From Bretschneidera sinensis (lineage: Eukaryota; Streptophyta; Magnoliopsida; Brassicales; Akaniaceae): a stretch of DNA of 64,000 bases. The DNA lies in NCBI GenBank assembly GCA_023935145.1, contig CM043701.1, forward strand, positions 73,036,817 through 73,100,816, in the 5' to 3' direction. Each line of letters begins with the position of its first letter. The first letter of the stretch is position 1. The notes below the pieces were generated by a model that had not been told where the DNA came from, ran no database searches, and saw only the letters and a list, made by a program, of their open reading frames with translations. The position numbers were made by a program, and so were the translations under genes. Positions 1 to 10,667 of this stretch are shown one piece after another.

Positions 1-14
1 CAAGGGATTGTTTT

Positions 15-966
15 ATGAGATTTATTAAATTTAAATGCCAGTCTTTTAGAGGATCTGTAAATCCTATTAAAGCTGAGCAGTGGATTAAACATGTTGAGAA
101 ATATTTTGAAGTCTTACTAGTGATAGATAAGAAGAAGGTTGCTTTTGCTTCATTTAAACAGGAAGGTGAGGCTTCTCAATGGTGGAAGGATATTCTGCTT
201 AGATTGAGTACACAGTTAGATCAACCTTTAACTTGGCGTAAGTTTAAGGATGTGTTCTTTGCGAAGTATTTTCTAGATACATTTTGAGCACAACAGGAGA
301 GAGATTTTATCCATCTAAGGTAGAATACCTTATCTGTGGCTGAGTATGATAATAGATTTATATCCCTATTGAGGTTTTCACCTGAGTTAATAAATATGGA
401 GGAGATGAAATGTAAGAGATTTTTAGACGAGTTACACTATGAAATTTGAACTAAACTCTCTTGCATGGGTATTGGGAATTATGCTTTAATGGTGGATAAA
501 ACATTATAAATTGATAAGGATATGATGAAATTTAGAGGTAGGAGGGATTGATTGAAGAGGTCAAGATTTTAGGGACCCAAAAGTAGTAGTGGTATGAGTG
601 TGCAGGGTGGGAGACCATGCCAGATGGAGTGTTTCTTGTCACAAGGAACAGTAATACAGAGCTAAAGACAAGCAAGATCTGTTGCTTCTGTAGCTTAGAG
701 TAATATCGATGGGACCCCTAGATTTGGGAGACAGGCTATAAGAACTGGAAGTTATGGTAGATGAGTAAGTATGCCACCAAGGGGAAGTGGTAACCTGATG
801 TATGATTGAGAGACAAGAGTTTGCTTTAGATGTAATCAGACAGAGCATCTGCCTCAGAATTATCCTACTTTGATGTGCTTTGCATGTGGTGAGGGAGGAC
901 ATGTTAGTGTAGATTGTTTAGTGGGGAAATCTGTTGAGATAAGTGATGGAGGTATTGGGAGAAAAT
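15..966 (+). pseudogene. gag pseudogene of element G
   Basis: The retrotransposon gag (capsid) domain is readable at 15-287. It includes the usual WW-containing core where substrate capsid helices lie, then a TGA stop and further stops and frameshifts. Two zinc knuckles follow near 820-920. The first has lost its last cysteine (tyrosine instead). The second, CFACGEGGHVSVDC, keeps the full CX2CX4HX4C pattern that binds genomic RNA. Gag would form the cytoplasmic virus-like particle. It lies directly upstream of the protease remnant. Multiple stops make it non-functional. Confidence 0.8.
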
Positions 967-968
967 AG

Positions 969-1450
969 GTGAAGAGAGGTGCTGAATCAGGGAGTATATG
1001 GGACAGAAACAAAGGATCAATAGCTGAGAGAGGACGTGGTGGTCAGTTACAGCCCATAGACAGTAGAGTCTATGCGTTGACCCAACAGGATGCACATGCC
1101 ACTCTTGATTTTGTTATGGGTACGGTATCTATTCTTGATAGACCTGCTAGATTATTGATTGATCCAGGTGCAACCTATTCTTTTACATCCAATGTTTAGA
1201 TGAAATCTATTGTTGCTTGTGTTAGTCCTTTGATGCATACCATTATTTTTTAGGTTCCTACTAGGGATAGGGTTATTATCAAGATAATTTATTGGGGTTA
1301 TCTGATTAGTATGGCTGGTAGAGAATTTGAAGTTGATTTGTTTCCTTTAGATATGACAGATTTTGATTTAACTCTAGGGATGAATTAGTTATCTGCATAT
1401 CATGCTTGGGTAGATTGTTGTAGGAAGAATTTAGTGTTCAGGATACCTAG
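969..1450 (+). pseudogene. retropepsin (protease) remnant of element G
   Basis: The open stretch 969-1,199 ends in an aspartic protease motif, LLIDPGATYSF. The family normally has D-S-G-A at this catalytic site, so the serine position is proline here. The protease would cleave the Gag-Pol polyprotein. A TAG follows at 1,197, and another TAG at 1,386-1,388 sits where a tryptophan codon is expected (TGG to TAG). The reading frame then runs on, with stops, into RT. Confidence 0.7.
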
Positions 1451-1599
1451 ACAATAGGAGTTTAACTTTCAAGGAGAATGTAAGATACTTACTAATTGTC
1501 TTATTTCTGCCCTGACTGCTAGTAGATGGTTAAAGAAGGGTTGTGAGGGGTATTTGGCGTATGTGGTGGATTCTAGAAAATAGATTAGGAAGTTAGAAG

Positions 1600-2960
1600 A
1601 AATCTTAGTAGTGAAAGATTTTTCTGATGTGTTCCCTGAGGAGTTATCTGGTTTGCCTCCCAATAGGAAGATTAAGTTTTCTATTGAGGTGATTTCGGGG
1701 TCAGCACCCATATCTAAAGCACCTTATAGATTGGCACCAGCTGAGTTGAGAGAATTAAAAGTTCAACTTCTGGAGTTTCTAGATTAGTAATTTATTCGAC
1801 CTAGTATATCTCCTTGGGGAGCCCCTATGTTGTTTGTGAAGAAGAATAACGGAACGAAGAGGTTATGTATTGATTATAGATAGTTGAATAAGATCCCCAT
1901 CAAGAATAAATATCCTTTGCCCAGGATAGATGATTTATTCGAGCAGTTACAAGGGGCTAGGGTGTTTTCTAAGATAAACCGAAAATCGGGTTATCATTAG
2001 TTGAGGATAAAGGAGGAGAACGTGCCTAAGACTACTTTTAGGACATGTTATGGCCATCATGAGTTCCTTGTGATGCCATTTGGGTTAACTATCATGCAAC
2101 ATTTATAGATCTAATAAATAGGGTGTTTAAATAATTCTTGGATAGATTTGTGATTTTATTTATTGATGATATTCTAATATATTCTAAGAATGAAGATGGG
2201 CATATGCAACATTTAGAGATAGTGTTGGAAATTCTGAGGAGAGATAAACTGTATGTAAAGTTCTCTAAGTATGAGTTTTGGGTGAGTGAAATATCTTTCT
2301 CGGGGCATGTTATGCCAGGAGATGGTATAACAGTTCACCCACAAAAAGTAGAGGAAATGTTGAATTTAGAAAGACCCACTAGCATGACTGAAATTAGAAG
2401 CTTTTTGGGGTTGGATGGTTATTATACGAGGCTTATAAAAAAAATTCTATTGTTGCTGAACCATTGACCAGATTGACCAAGAAGGAAGTGAAGTTTATGT
2501 GGTCAGAAGAATGTGAGAGGAGTTTCCAGCTGTTGAAAGAGAAATTGACTACTACTCCGATATTAGTGATTCATTCTAATGATGGAGGATTTGTGGTATA
2601 CAGTGATGCATCACATCAGGGGTTGGGATGTGTATTGATGCAATATGTGAAATTTATAGCTTATGCTTCTAGGCAATTGAAGAACCATGAGAGGAATTAC
2701 TCGGCCCATGATTTAGAATTGGTTGTCATAGTTTTTGCTTTGAAGATTTGGAGACATCATCTGTATGGAGCCACTTGTGAAATTTTTACTGATAATAAAA
2801 GTTTCATGCATTTACCTAACCCAGAGAGTTGAATTTGAGACAGATGAGGTGGATTAAATTGATTAGTGATTATGATTGTACAATTCATTATCATCTAGGG
2901 AAGGCTAATGTAGTAGCTAATGCATTGAGTAGGAAGTCTACAAAGAGATTAGCTGCTATT
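1600..2960 (+). pseudogene. reverse transcriptase and RNase H remnant of element G
   Basis: RT begins near 1,610 with the usual lead-in (VVKDFSDVFPEEL). The fingers/palm follow, and the catalytic box is FIDD at about 2,157-2,170 (open stretch 2,138-2,467). RNase H is readable at 2,464-2,832, including [11 protein letters not shown], and continues at 2,829-2,945 with ANALSRKS. Together they would make and process cDNA. TAG stops stand at 1,881-1,883 and 1,998-2,000, both where CAG (Gln) is expected in the conserved IDYR-LN and SGYH-LR motifs. A frameshift lies near 2,100-2,140. It is clearly inactive. Confidence 0.85.
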
Positions 2961-3239
2961 GGGAGTCATGATATTAGCTTGATGGTAGAACTGAGAGAAA
3001 TGAGACTGCAGTTGAGTATCAGTGATAGAGGAGTATTGATGGCAAATATGGTGGTACAATATTCTATTATTGACCACTTGTTACAGATGCAGAGTAGAGA
3101 TGAAGGGAAAGAGAAGATCAAACAAGAAATATTGAGTGGGAAACCGACTGGGTTTAGAATCAGAGAAGATGGTATGGTGGTATTGGGATATAGAGTTTGT
3201 GTTCCCAATGATGTTAAGATAAGAAAGAAGATATTAAGA

Positions 3240-4320
3240 TAGGCTCATGATTCTGTGTATTCTATGCACCTAGGTAATAATAAGATGTACATGGGGTTGA
3301 AACAAAATTATTGGTGGTCAGGGATGAAGAAGGATGTAGCTAAGTATATTTCTAGATGTTACACTTGTCAATAAGTGAAGTCTGAGAATAAAAATCCGAC
3401 AAGTTTATTACAGCCTCTTCCAGTACCTAAATGGCCATGAGAGAATGTGATCATGGATTTTGTTTAGGATTTTCCCCATACCCAGAGAGGTCATGATGCT
3501 GTATGGGTTATAGTGGATAGACTTTCTAAGTTTTCGCATTTCCTTCCTATTAAAACTATATGGAGTCTCGAAAAGTTGGTTGAATTATATGTAGCGAAAA
3601 TTGTGAGATTACATGGAGTACTTTTAAGCATTGTATTAGACATGGATTCTAGATTCACTTCTAGATTTTGGAGGGGTTTTCTAGAAGCTATGGGTACACA
3701 ATTGCAGTTTAGCACGAATTTTCATCCTCAAACTGATGGGCAGACAAAGAGAATCATCATAATACTAGAAGATATGCTGAGGGCAAGTGTATTGAGTTTC
3801 TCAGTGAGTTAGGATGCTTATTTACCTTTGATCAAGTTTGCATACAATAATCAGTATCAAACTAGTATTGGGATGGCACTATTTGAGGCTTTATATGGTC
3901 GAAGGTGCAGAACTCCAGTATGTTGGGAAGAAGTTGGAGAAAGAAAGGTGTTTGGTCTAGAAATGATTGATTTGACTACTGAGAGGATAAAACTGGTTAG
4001 AAAGAACCTTAGAGTAGCACAAAACAGACAGAAGGGATATGTTGATAATAGAAGACAACCTCTTGAGTTTTAGGTTGGTGACTGGGTGTTTTTGAAGATA
4101 TCTTCGTGGAAGGGTGTATTGAGATTTAAAAAGAAAGGAAAGTTGAGTATGAGATTTGTGGGGCCATATGAGGTGATTGAAAGAGTTGGACCAATAGCAT
4201 ATATATTGGATTTGCCTCCAGAGTTAAAGCAATTACACAATGTGTTTCATGTGCCACTTTTGAGAAAGTGTTTACATGATGAATCCTATAGTATTCTGAA
4301 TCAGGCTGTAGAACTTTAGA
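3240..4320 (+). pseudogene. integrase remnant of element G
   Basis: The zinc-binding HHCC region (3,240-3,380) precedes the DDE core (about 3,420-3,812) and the C-terminal part (3,828-4,319). The C-terminus includes the GPY/F-type stretch RFVGPYEVIERVG near 4,150-4,190. Integrase would join element cDNA to host DNA in the nucleus. The third catalytic residue, normally the glutamate after TDGQT, is a lysine here (TDGQTKR near 3,735-3,755). TAA at 3,372-3,374, a TAG near 3,465 and others also break the frame. The protein is therefore both interrupted and catalytically defective. Confidence 0.85.
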
Positions 4321-4335
4321 AAGATTTGACCTTTA

Positions 4336-4497
4336 TGCAAGTACCAGTCAGAATTCTAGACAGAAAGGAACAAGTCATGTGTAATAAAGTTATTCCTTTG
4401 GTTCAAGTATTATGGCAGAATAAAAATGTTGACGAAATTACGTGAGAGCATGAGATAAGAATGAGGAAAGGAAATTTCGAGGACAAAATTTTGATAA
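4336..4497 (+). pseudogene. chromodomain-like C-terminal tail of element G integrase
   Basis: After the TAG that ends the integrase at 4,317-4,319, the same frame continues with PVRILDRKEQV, then VLWQNKNVDEIT, a stop, and EHEIRMRKGNFEDKIL. This is the pattern seen at the end of Tekay/Del polyproteins, where a chromodomain-type fold can steer integration to marked chromatin. It ends just before the 3' LTR. The lineage call rests on motif spacing, not on an alignment. Confidence 0.6.
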
Positions 4498-4693
4498 GGT
4501 GGGTAGAATTGTAATACCGATGTTTTTAAAGTAAGGGTAAAGAAGTAATTTGATAGATATTACATAAAATTAAAATAATATACACATAAAAGATTTATTA
4601 TTGAATAAAATAATTTTTTTGGAAAAAAAACAATACTTGGACTTTTGGTGTCACAAGAAAAAAAGAAAAAAAAAGACACATGGACGCTAGCAT

Positions 4694-4823
4694 CCAGGTG
4701 TACTGTGTGCGGTTACAAAGAAGAAGAACAGAAGAGAAGAGAAGAAAAAAAGGAGGGACAAACACCTGGAAGTCCAGGTGCAATCCTCACAATGCATGCA
4801 AGGTGCATGCAAGCCATATAAAG
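4694..4823 (+). promoter_or_regulatory. LTR promoter region of element G: CCAGGTG motifs and TATA box
   Basis: CCAGGTG occurs at 4,694-4,700 and 4,774-4,780, and its inverse CACCTGG at 4,763-4,769. The last two form an inverted repeat with 8-bp arms and a 2-bp spacer. TATAAAG at 4,817-4,823 follows about 37 bp downstream. This is the likely U3 promoter of the element. Confidence 0.5.
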
Positions 4824-5580
4824 ATGAACGAAATTTTGCAGAACGGTGGGGCGGTTTTTAAATATAAAATTTAATTTTTCTTTGGTTTATATTTTTCTTA
4901 CCAAATCTTATTTTGTTTTCTTCTTTCTTCAATTGAAATTTCTCAGCAAAAAGTTATAAAGAAAATTTCTCCAATATTAGAGATAGTACAGTTATTCAAT
5001 TACAATAGCAAAACTTCATCATATTTAAGGTAAATTATCAATAAGACTCATAATTAAATAATTATATTGTTTGAATTAAGTTATGAAATAGTAAGATTTA
5101 TGAAAGTTTATAATTAGGTGTTGGTGATCAGTAAACTCAAAAAATACTGAAAGGAGCAGGAAAGGTAATGAGATGATCAACGGGTAGCTTTAAATACGTG
5201 GTGAGTTAGATTTACTTTTAGTAATCAAAAGCAATAAAAATATGAATTTATGATATTTGAATAAATGGGTGAATTATAATGATGTATTTTCTGTTATATA
5301 TGAAAATTGATTGGTTTATTGACTAGGAATTAGAAAGTATATGGAATATTAATTATATAGGAATTTATATTTTAAAAATGATAGATGAATGAAAAATATT
5401 TTGAGAAGTTCTATGAAATTTCTGAAAAATATGATTGAAAAGTTGATATGATATATGATGATACAATTTAATAAATATGAAAAAATAATAATAATTTTGA
5501 GAAAGAGTTAGATAGTTGAATTGAATGTTTTGATGTATGGTTGTTTGCATATTATTGCTTATATGCATAAAAAAAAAAAA

Positions 5581-5790
5581 GATCAGGAAAGCAACTAATT
5601 TAGCTAAAAAGATCAGGAAGGCAGCTGGTCTAGCTGAAAAGACCAGGAAGGCAGTTGATTTAGCTGAGAAGGCCAGGAAGACAACTGATCTAGCTGAGAA
5701 GACCAAAAAGGCAACTGGTCTAACTGAGAAGACCTAGAAGGCAGCTGGTCTAGCTGAAAACACCAGGAAGGTAGCTGGTCTGGTTGAAAT
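5581..5790 (+). repeat. minisatellite, seven 30-bp units, inside the LTR of element G
   Basis: Seven consecutive 30-bp units of the type GAYCAGGAAGGCAGCTGGTC plus TAGCTGARAA fill these bases exactly. They follow a run of A residues at 5,569-5,580. Because the unit is a multiple of three, one plus-strand frame reads as a lysine-rich ten-residue repeat (KTRKAAGLAE type), with one stop at about 5,735-5,737. The units have diverged from each other at several positions. Confidence 0.9.
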
Positions 5791-6297
5791 ATGTCGACAT
5801 GTGGGAAGATGTTCCCAAATGATAATATGAAATTATCTGATAAGAAAGAAAGAAATAAAATTTAAATTCATACATTATATTTGTTTTAAATATTAATTAT
5901 TATTGATTGAGATACTAAAGTATCAGTCTTGATTGTGAAATTATTGATAGATAAATGAGTCTCACAGAAAGACAGATATTTTGAGAAATAAATATGAAAG
6001 TATGATATGATTAAAAATATTTGATTGATTGATCATATAGTGTGAACCTCATAACGAGCTAAATAATGATGTTGAATTGATAGTCTCAAGATAATTAAAT
6101 ATATAAGAAGAAAAATTGATATGTTTGATGATTAATTTAAAAAGAGATTAATAAATGATTGGAATTTTGATATGAGTAGTGATAATAGAATGTTATTATT
6201 GAATTATATGAGATAATAGATGGATTAATATTGGAAGATTATTTGAAAGATTGAATTATTATATATGAAGAAATAAATGATTAATTTTGGTGAATTA

Positions 6298-6302
6298 GAA
6301 AC
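6298..6302. repeat. target-site duplication of element A (left copy)
   Basis: GAAAC directly precedes the TGTTGAC start of the left LTR. GAAAT (18,086-18,090) directly follows the right LTR. Four of five bases agree, which fits an old 5-bp duplication. Confidence 0.65.
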
Positions 6303-6617
6303 TGTTGACTCTTATTTGATTTTAATAATGACAAAACACTACATTAATTCAACAATAGTTTTATTTAAGTGTTTAAATGGTAAAAGCCTTCAACAAAGAA
6401 ACAAAATGCAAGAACTTAACCAGTTTCAGACACTAAGACAAGACAGAAGATATAAAATAGGCATTAAGGTATTGAAAACAACTATAAATCTCTCATGATC
6501 AAATACTTAGTTTGTCCTATGGCTCTTTTTATAAAAGGATTTTGACAAAACTATTAATACAAATGATTCCAAGTCAAAAATAGTTTTGAAACTTGAAAAA
6601 CTAGGTTAAAGGGCAAT

Positions 6618-6807
6618 CCAGTCGACTGGGGTATGGGACAAAAGGTCCCCAGTCGATTGGTGTCAAAAACCCAGTCGACTAGCAACTGGGACAGTGAGTT
6701 CCCAGTCGACTGGTGCTTAGGACCCAGTCGACTGGTAGTCCCCTATAGCCCAAAAGTGAAGTTTTTTCACTTGACCCAGTTGATTGGTACAAGGACCCAG
6801 TCAACTG
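6618..6807 (+). repeat. array of CCAGTCGACTGG palindromes in the 5' LTR of A
   Basis: Seven copies of the 12-base palindrome CCAGTCGACTGG or one- or two-base variants occur in 190 bp. Most variants change the central CG to TG or CA, as expected after cytosine methylation. The array ends about 100 bp upstream of the TATA box. Equivalent arrays stand at 14,469-14,735 and 17,210-17,400. Confidence 0.9.
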
Positions 6808-6903
6808 GTAATTAAAAAATATGACCGTTTGAGACGTGGGACTTGAGCATTTAATGCACCAAACCTACCAAGTCAATGTCTAACGGCCATATTGATTCAA
6901 AGC

Positions 6904-6910
6904 TATATAA
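6904..6910 (+). promoter_or_regulatory. TATA box of the 5' LTR of A
   Basis: TATATAA within GCTATATAACCC lies about 100 bp downstream of the palindrome array. The same box is at 17,494-17,500 in the 3' LTR. Confidence 0.6.
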
Positions 6911-7165
6911 CCCACTTCAATGAGCATTTAAAAAAAGAGGAGAACACATTCAATTCACAAAGATTGCTATTAATTCTCAAATGCTTTGAAAAAAATTATT
7001 GTTGAGCTATTCTTCAAGCTTATTCTTGAAAGAGAGATATTGTTCATTTGTAAAAGCATTTATTTTTATCTCTCTACTATTTACTTTACAGCAAATCTCA
7101 TTTATTGTAAAGAGGAAAGAGTTATAATAACTCTTAGAGTGTTTAGGATTAAACACTTCTTTGTA

Positions 7166-7249
7166 AGCTTCCGTGAGGAAGAGATTAGCTTCCGTGAGGA
7201 AGGGATTAGCTTCCGTAAGGAAGGGAATAGCTTCCGAGAGGAAGGGATT
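7166..7249 (+). repeat. four 21-bp hairpin-forming repeats in the 5' LTR of A
   Basis: Each unit is of the type AGCTTCCGTGAGGAAGGGATT and contains the inverted arms CTTCC...GGAAG. Four units lie here and three at 17,756-17,818 in the other LTR, so the copy number changed after insertion or was uneven at reverse transcription. Confidence 0.9.
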
Positions 7250-7536
7250 GGTTGTAAGGTTTGTGCAACATCTATGAAGTTGTATGTTAAAAGTTTTAGT
7301 GAATTACTTTAATTAGGTTCCTTAAAGAGAGTGGACGTATGGTCGGAAGGAATCTGATATTGTCGAACCAGTATAAAGTGAGTTTGCACTTTCTCTTCCT
7401 TAAACTCTTTTACTTAAAGCACATTACTTGTTTGTATGCTTTGTACATTTAATAGTTTTTATAAACTTGCAAGTAATTAGAAAAAGTTTTTAAAAACCCA
7501 ATTCACCCCCTCTTGGTTTTAAACCTCGGTTTACAA

Positions 7537-7550
7537 TTGGTATCAAAGCT
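7537..7550 (+). other. primer-binding site of element A
   Basis: TTGGTATCAAAGCT begins one base after the 5' LTR. It resembles the plant copia site complementary to the 3' end of initiator tRNA-Met (usually TGGTATCAGAGC), with one difference. Confidence 0.85.
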
Positions 7551-7590
7551 TCGTACTCAATTTCAGACTTAAAATCCTAGAGTTGATCTG

Positions 7591-9434
7591 ATGGCATCTA
7601 ATAGCTATTCCGAAGGATATTCCTATACTAGGCCTCTCTTGTTCAATGGCTCCAACTATAACTATTGAAAAAATAGGATGAAAATATTTGTCAAAAGACA
7701 AGATTACAATCTATGGAGAATCATTAAAGAAGGACCTAAAATTCCTACAAAGGAAACAACTATTGGAGAAATCAATCATATAATACCTAAACTCAAAACT
7801 GAGTTCAATGAAAAGGATTGTAGAATGGTGTCTCTAAATAGTAGATCCACAAGTAATTTACATTGTGCCTTAGATATTTATGAATATAATAAAATTTCTG
7901 CTTGTGTTTCGGCTAAGGAGATTTGGGACAAATTCCAAGTTACACATGAAGGAAATAGCGAAGTTAAAAAATCAAAAACGATATGCTAGTGTCCGAGTAT
8001 GAATCTTTCAAAATGTCTTCTAACAAAACAATTTCTCAAATGCACTCACGTTTCACCACTATTGTTAATGGTTTAAAACTTCTTGGTAGGAACATTGAGG
8101 AATTTGAACTAACAAGAAAAATCTTAAGGTCTTTGCCATCCACTTGGAAAGCAAAGAAGACAGCCATCACGGAGGCCAAAGATCTCAACAAACTTGATAT
8201 CAAAACACTTATCGTATCACTATTGACATACGAGATGGAAAAAATGAATCCCATTGTCAATGATGATGAGAAGAAGAAAAAGGTTATTGCTCTCAAATCC
8301 TCTATGAGCAACAAAGAGGAAGAAATAGAAGAAGAGGTGGAGAGCAGCGAAGAAGATGGTGATATGGCTCTAATCACCAAGAGGTTTCACAGATTCTTAA
8401 AGAAGAGCAAGAAACCTTACACAAAGGATCCCACTTCAAAAAGGGAACCACTTGTGTGTTATAGTTATAAGAAGCCCGGTCACATCAAGGTCGATTGTAC
8501 AACGACAAACAAACCATATAAGAGCTTTAAAAATAAAGCTATGATTGCAACCACTTGGAGTGATGACGAAGAAGAAGAATCCTCGGACAATGAGGTCGGA
8601 TACGAGGAGATTGCCAACCTATGCCTAATGAAAATTGACGACGAAAATGAGGTATCAAATTCTTCCCCTTCTAATAATAACATTGTTAGTAGTAGTGGAG
8701 CATTAATAGAGGTCATAAATGAAATGCATAAAGAATTGAAGAAATTTGATTCTAGGAATACCATTCTCAAAAAGGAAGTGTCATCTCTTTCTAAAGAGAT
8801 GGAAAGCTTAAAGGAAGAAAAAGAAAAACTATCTTCCTTGCTTTATAATTCTTCTCAAGATTTTCTTAAAGATGAAAATGAAAACTTAAAGAAGAAAATA
8901 ATAGAATTGAATGACACTATATCAAGACTTATGCTTGGAAAAGAAAAACTAGATGAAGTGTTGTCTTGCCAAAGATTAAGTGGAGAAAAATTTGGGTTAG
9001 GTTATTCTCCATTAGGCAAGTAAAAATCAAAAGAGATCTTATTCATGAAAGCAACATGTGTGAATGAAGCATCTACTTTCAAGACGACTAGCAAGGTTAA
9101 AAGCACTCCTTCAATGTATGCTAGTAGGTCTAAAAATGTGAATTCTAATGCATATACAAGAATTAAGCATCCTAGAAATACTCCTGCATATATGTATGTT
9201 TACTCAAGAAATGCATATATCCATCCTAGGAATAACCATCATGTGCATCCTAGAGAAAATATGTATACTCAAAACTTGAACACTACACATGCACATCTTA
9301 GGAATTACCATCATGTGTATCCTAGAAATAATATGCATGTTCATAATAATGCAAGTACATATCCTAGAAATCATCATCATACATTTCCTAGAAATGATAT
9401 GCATGTTCATAATCTTCACGATAGAAACATGTAG
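7591..9434 (+). pseudogene. gag pseudogene of element A
   Basis: The likely start is ATG at 7,591. The capsid (UBN2-type gag-polypeptide) region spans about 7,678-8,260, with a TGA near 7,666 and a -1 frameshift near 7,980. A basic stretch and one zinc knuckle, CYSYKKPGHIKVDC near 8,457-8,500, follow; the second cysteine of the knuckle is tyrosine. A glutamate/lysine-rich coiled coil runs to about 9,023, where a TAA interrupts. The same frame then continues from 9,045 into a His/Asn/Pro/Arg-rich tail ending at 9,434. Gag would build the cytoplasmic particle around the element RNA. Confidence 0.85.
9160..9425 (+). repeat. degenerate repeats encoding HPRN/MHVHN-type peptides in the gag tail of A
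   Basis: Short units such as CATCCTAGAAAT and AATATGCATGTTCATAAT recur about every 50-60 bases. They encode repeated peptides like HPRNNHHVH and YPRNNMHVHN. The tail is very rich in His, Asn, Pro and Arg and has no hydrophobic core, so a disordered nucleic-acid- or metal-binding extension is more likely than a folded domain. Confidence 0.75.
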
Positions 9435-9668
9435 AAACTCTAAATACCTATCCAAGGAACTATAGACATGCACAACTAAGAAATCCTATAAATTGAAATA
9501 ACTATTATCCTAGGATTATGCATCATCATGTCTATAACTATAGAGCACCTTACAATGTTAAGAAAGTATGGGTCCCTAAAGGAACCGTATTTTCTAGGAC
9601 TAACCCTAAAAAACCCAAGAAATTTTGGGTACTTAAGAGTGCAATTATGTATCATTGTGTGATGTAGA

Positions 9669-10667
9669 TATGTCTCCACCTCAAGGAAAAGGTAACTATT
9701 GGTACCTTGATGGTGGATGCTCAAAGCACATGACCGATGATTGAAGTGTATTCAAAGAACTAACTCTAAGAGATGGTAGACATGTCACCATTGGAGACAA
9801 CACAAAAATAAAGATCATCAGGCATGAAAAAATTGGTGATGATTTCTTAACCATTGATCATATATTATTTGTGCAAGGCCTTAAGCCAAATTTACTAAGT
9901 ATTAGTTAACAGTGTGACAAAGGCAACAAAGTCATATTTGAAACTTCTCATTGTCTAGATATAGACATCAAGAGTAACTAGATCAAGTTTGTTGGCCATA
10001 GACACAAAAATGTCTATATAGTTGATTTAAAATCCTTGCATTCGGAAAATGAAAAATGTTTTCCCGCATTTAATGAAAACTCATGGCTATGGCATAGAAA
10101 GCTTGGTCAAGTGAATATGGATTTACTTAAAATCATTTCAAGAAAAGATTTAGTCATTGGACTTCCGAAAATCAAAATTGAAAAAAGACAAGGTGTGTGA
10201 TGCTTGTCAAATGGGAAAACAAACTATAATTTCTTTTAAATCAAAAAATATAGTCTCAACTACTAGACCATTGGAACTTTTGCATATGGACTTCTTTGTT
10301 CCAATAAGTACCATTAGTCTAGGTGGCCATCAATACGCTCTTGTTATTGTTGATGACTATTCAAGATATACCTTTGTTATCTTTATTGCTTACAAGGATA
10401 AAGCTTACAAATGATTTGAAAACTTTTGTAAAAAGGTTCAAAATGAAAAAAGGAATTTGTATTTCAAGCATTAGAAGTGATCATGTAAAAGAATTTGAAA
10501 ACCTTAGCTTTTCCAATTTTTGTGATGAAAATGGAATTGATCATAACTTTTCGGCTCCTAGAACTCCTCAACAAAATGGAGTTGTCGAGAGGAAAAATAG
10601 AGTTCTAGAAGAATTTGCAAGAACAATGCTTTGTGAAAATAACTTACCAAAATATTTTTGGGCATAA
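9669..10667 (+). pseudogene. protease and integrase remnant of element A
   Basis: The protease site YLDGGCSKHMT is at 9,703-9,735; the family usually has D-S-G. A TGA follows at 9,742-9,744. The GAG-pre-integrase motif LWHRKLGQVN is near 10,089-10,119. The integrase core spans about 10,255-10,667 across a frameshift near 10,410. The first catalytic Asp is in LLHMDFF, the second in RSDHVKEFEN, and the Glu in QNGVVERKNR. All three acidic residues survive although the frame does not. In a live element these enzymes process the polyprotein and insert the cDNA. Confidence 0.85.

Larger units (their letters stand above)
6303..7535 (+). repeat. 5' LTR of element A
   Basis: It runs from TGTTGACTC to TTTACA and matches 16,896-18,085 along its length. 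It holds the palindromic motif array at 6,618-6,807, a TATA box at 6,904-6,910 and four 21-bp repeats at 7,166-7,249. The right LTR has only three of these repeats, which accounts for about half of the length difference. Confidence 0.92.

Noticed and set aside
6618..6807. CRISPR-like array because of regularly repeated palindromes
   Set aside because: Spacing is irregular, the spacers are not unique sequences of constant length, and the context is a plant LTR.
9204..9473. Minus-strand open frame opposite the gag tail of A
   Set aside because: It is the shadow of the repeat-rich gag tail on the other strand and has no domain or neighbour support.
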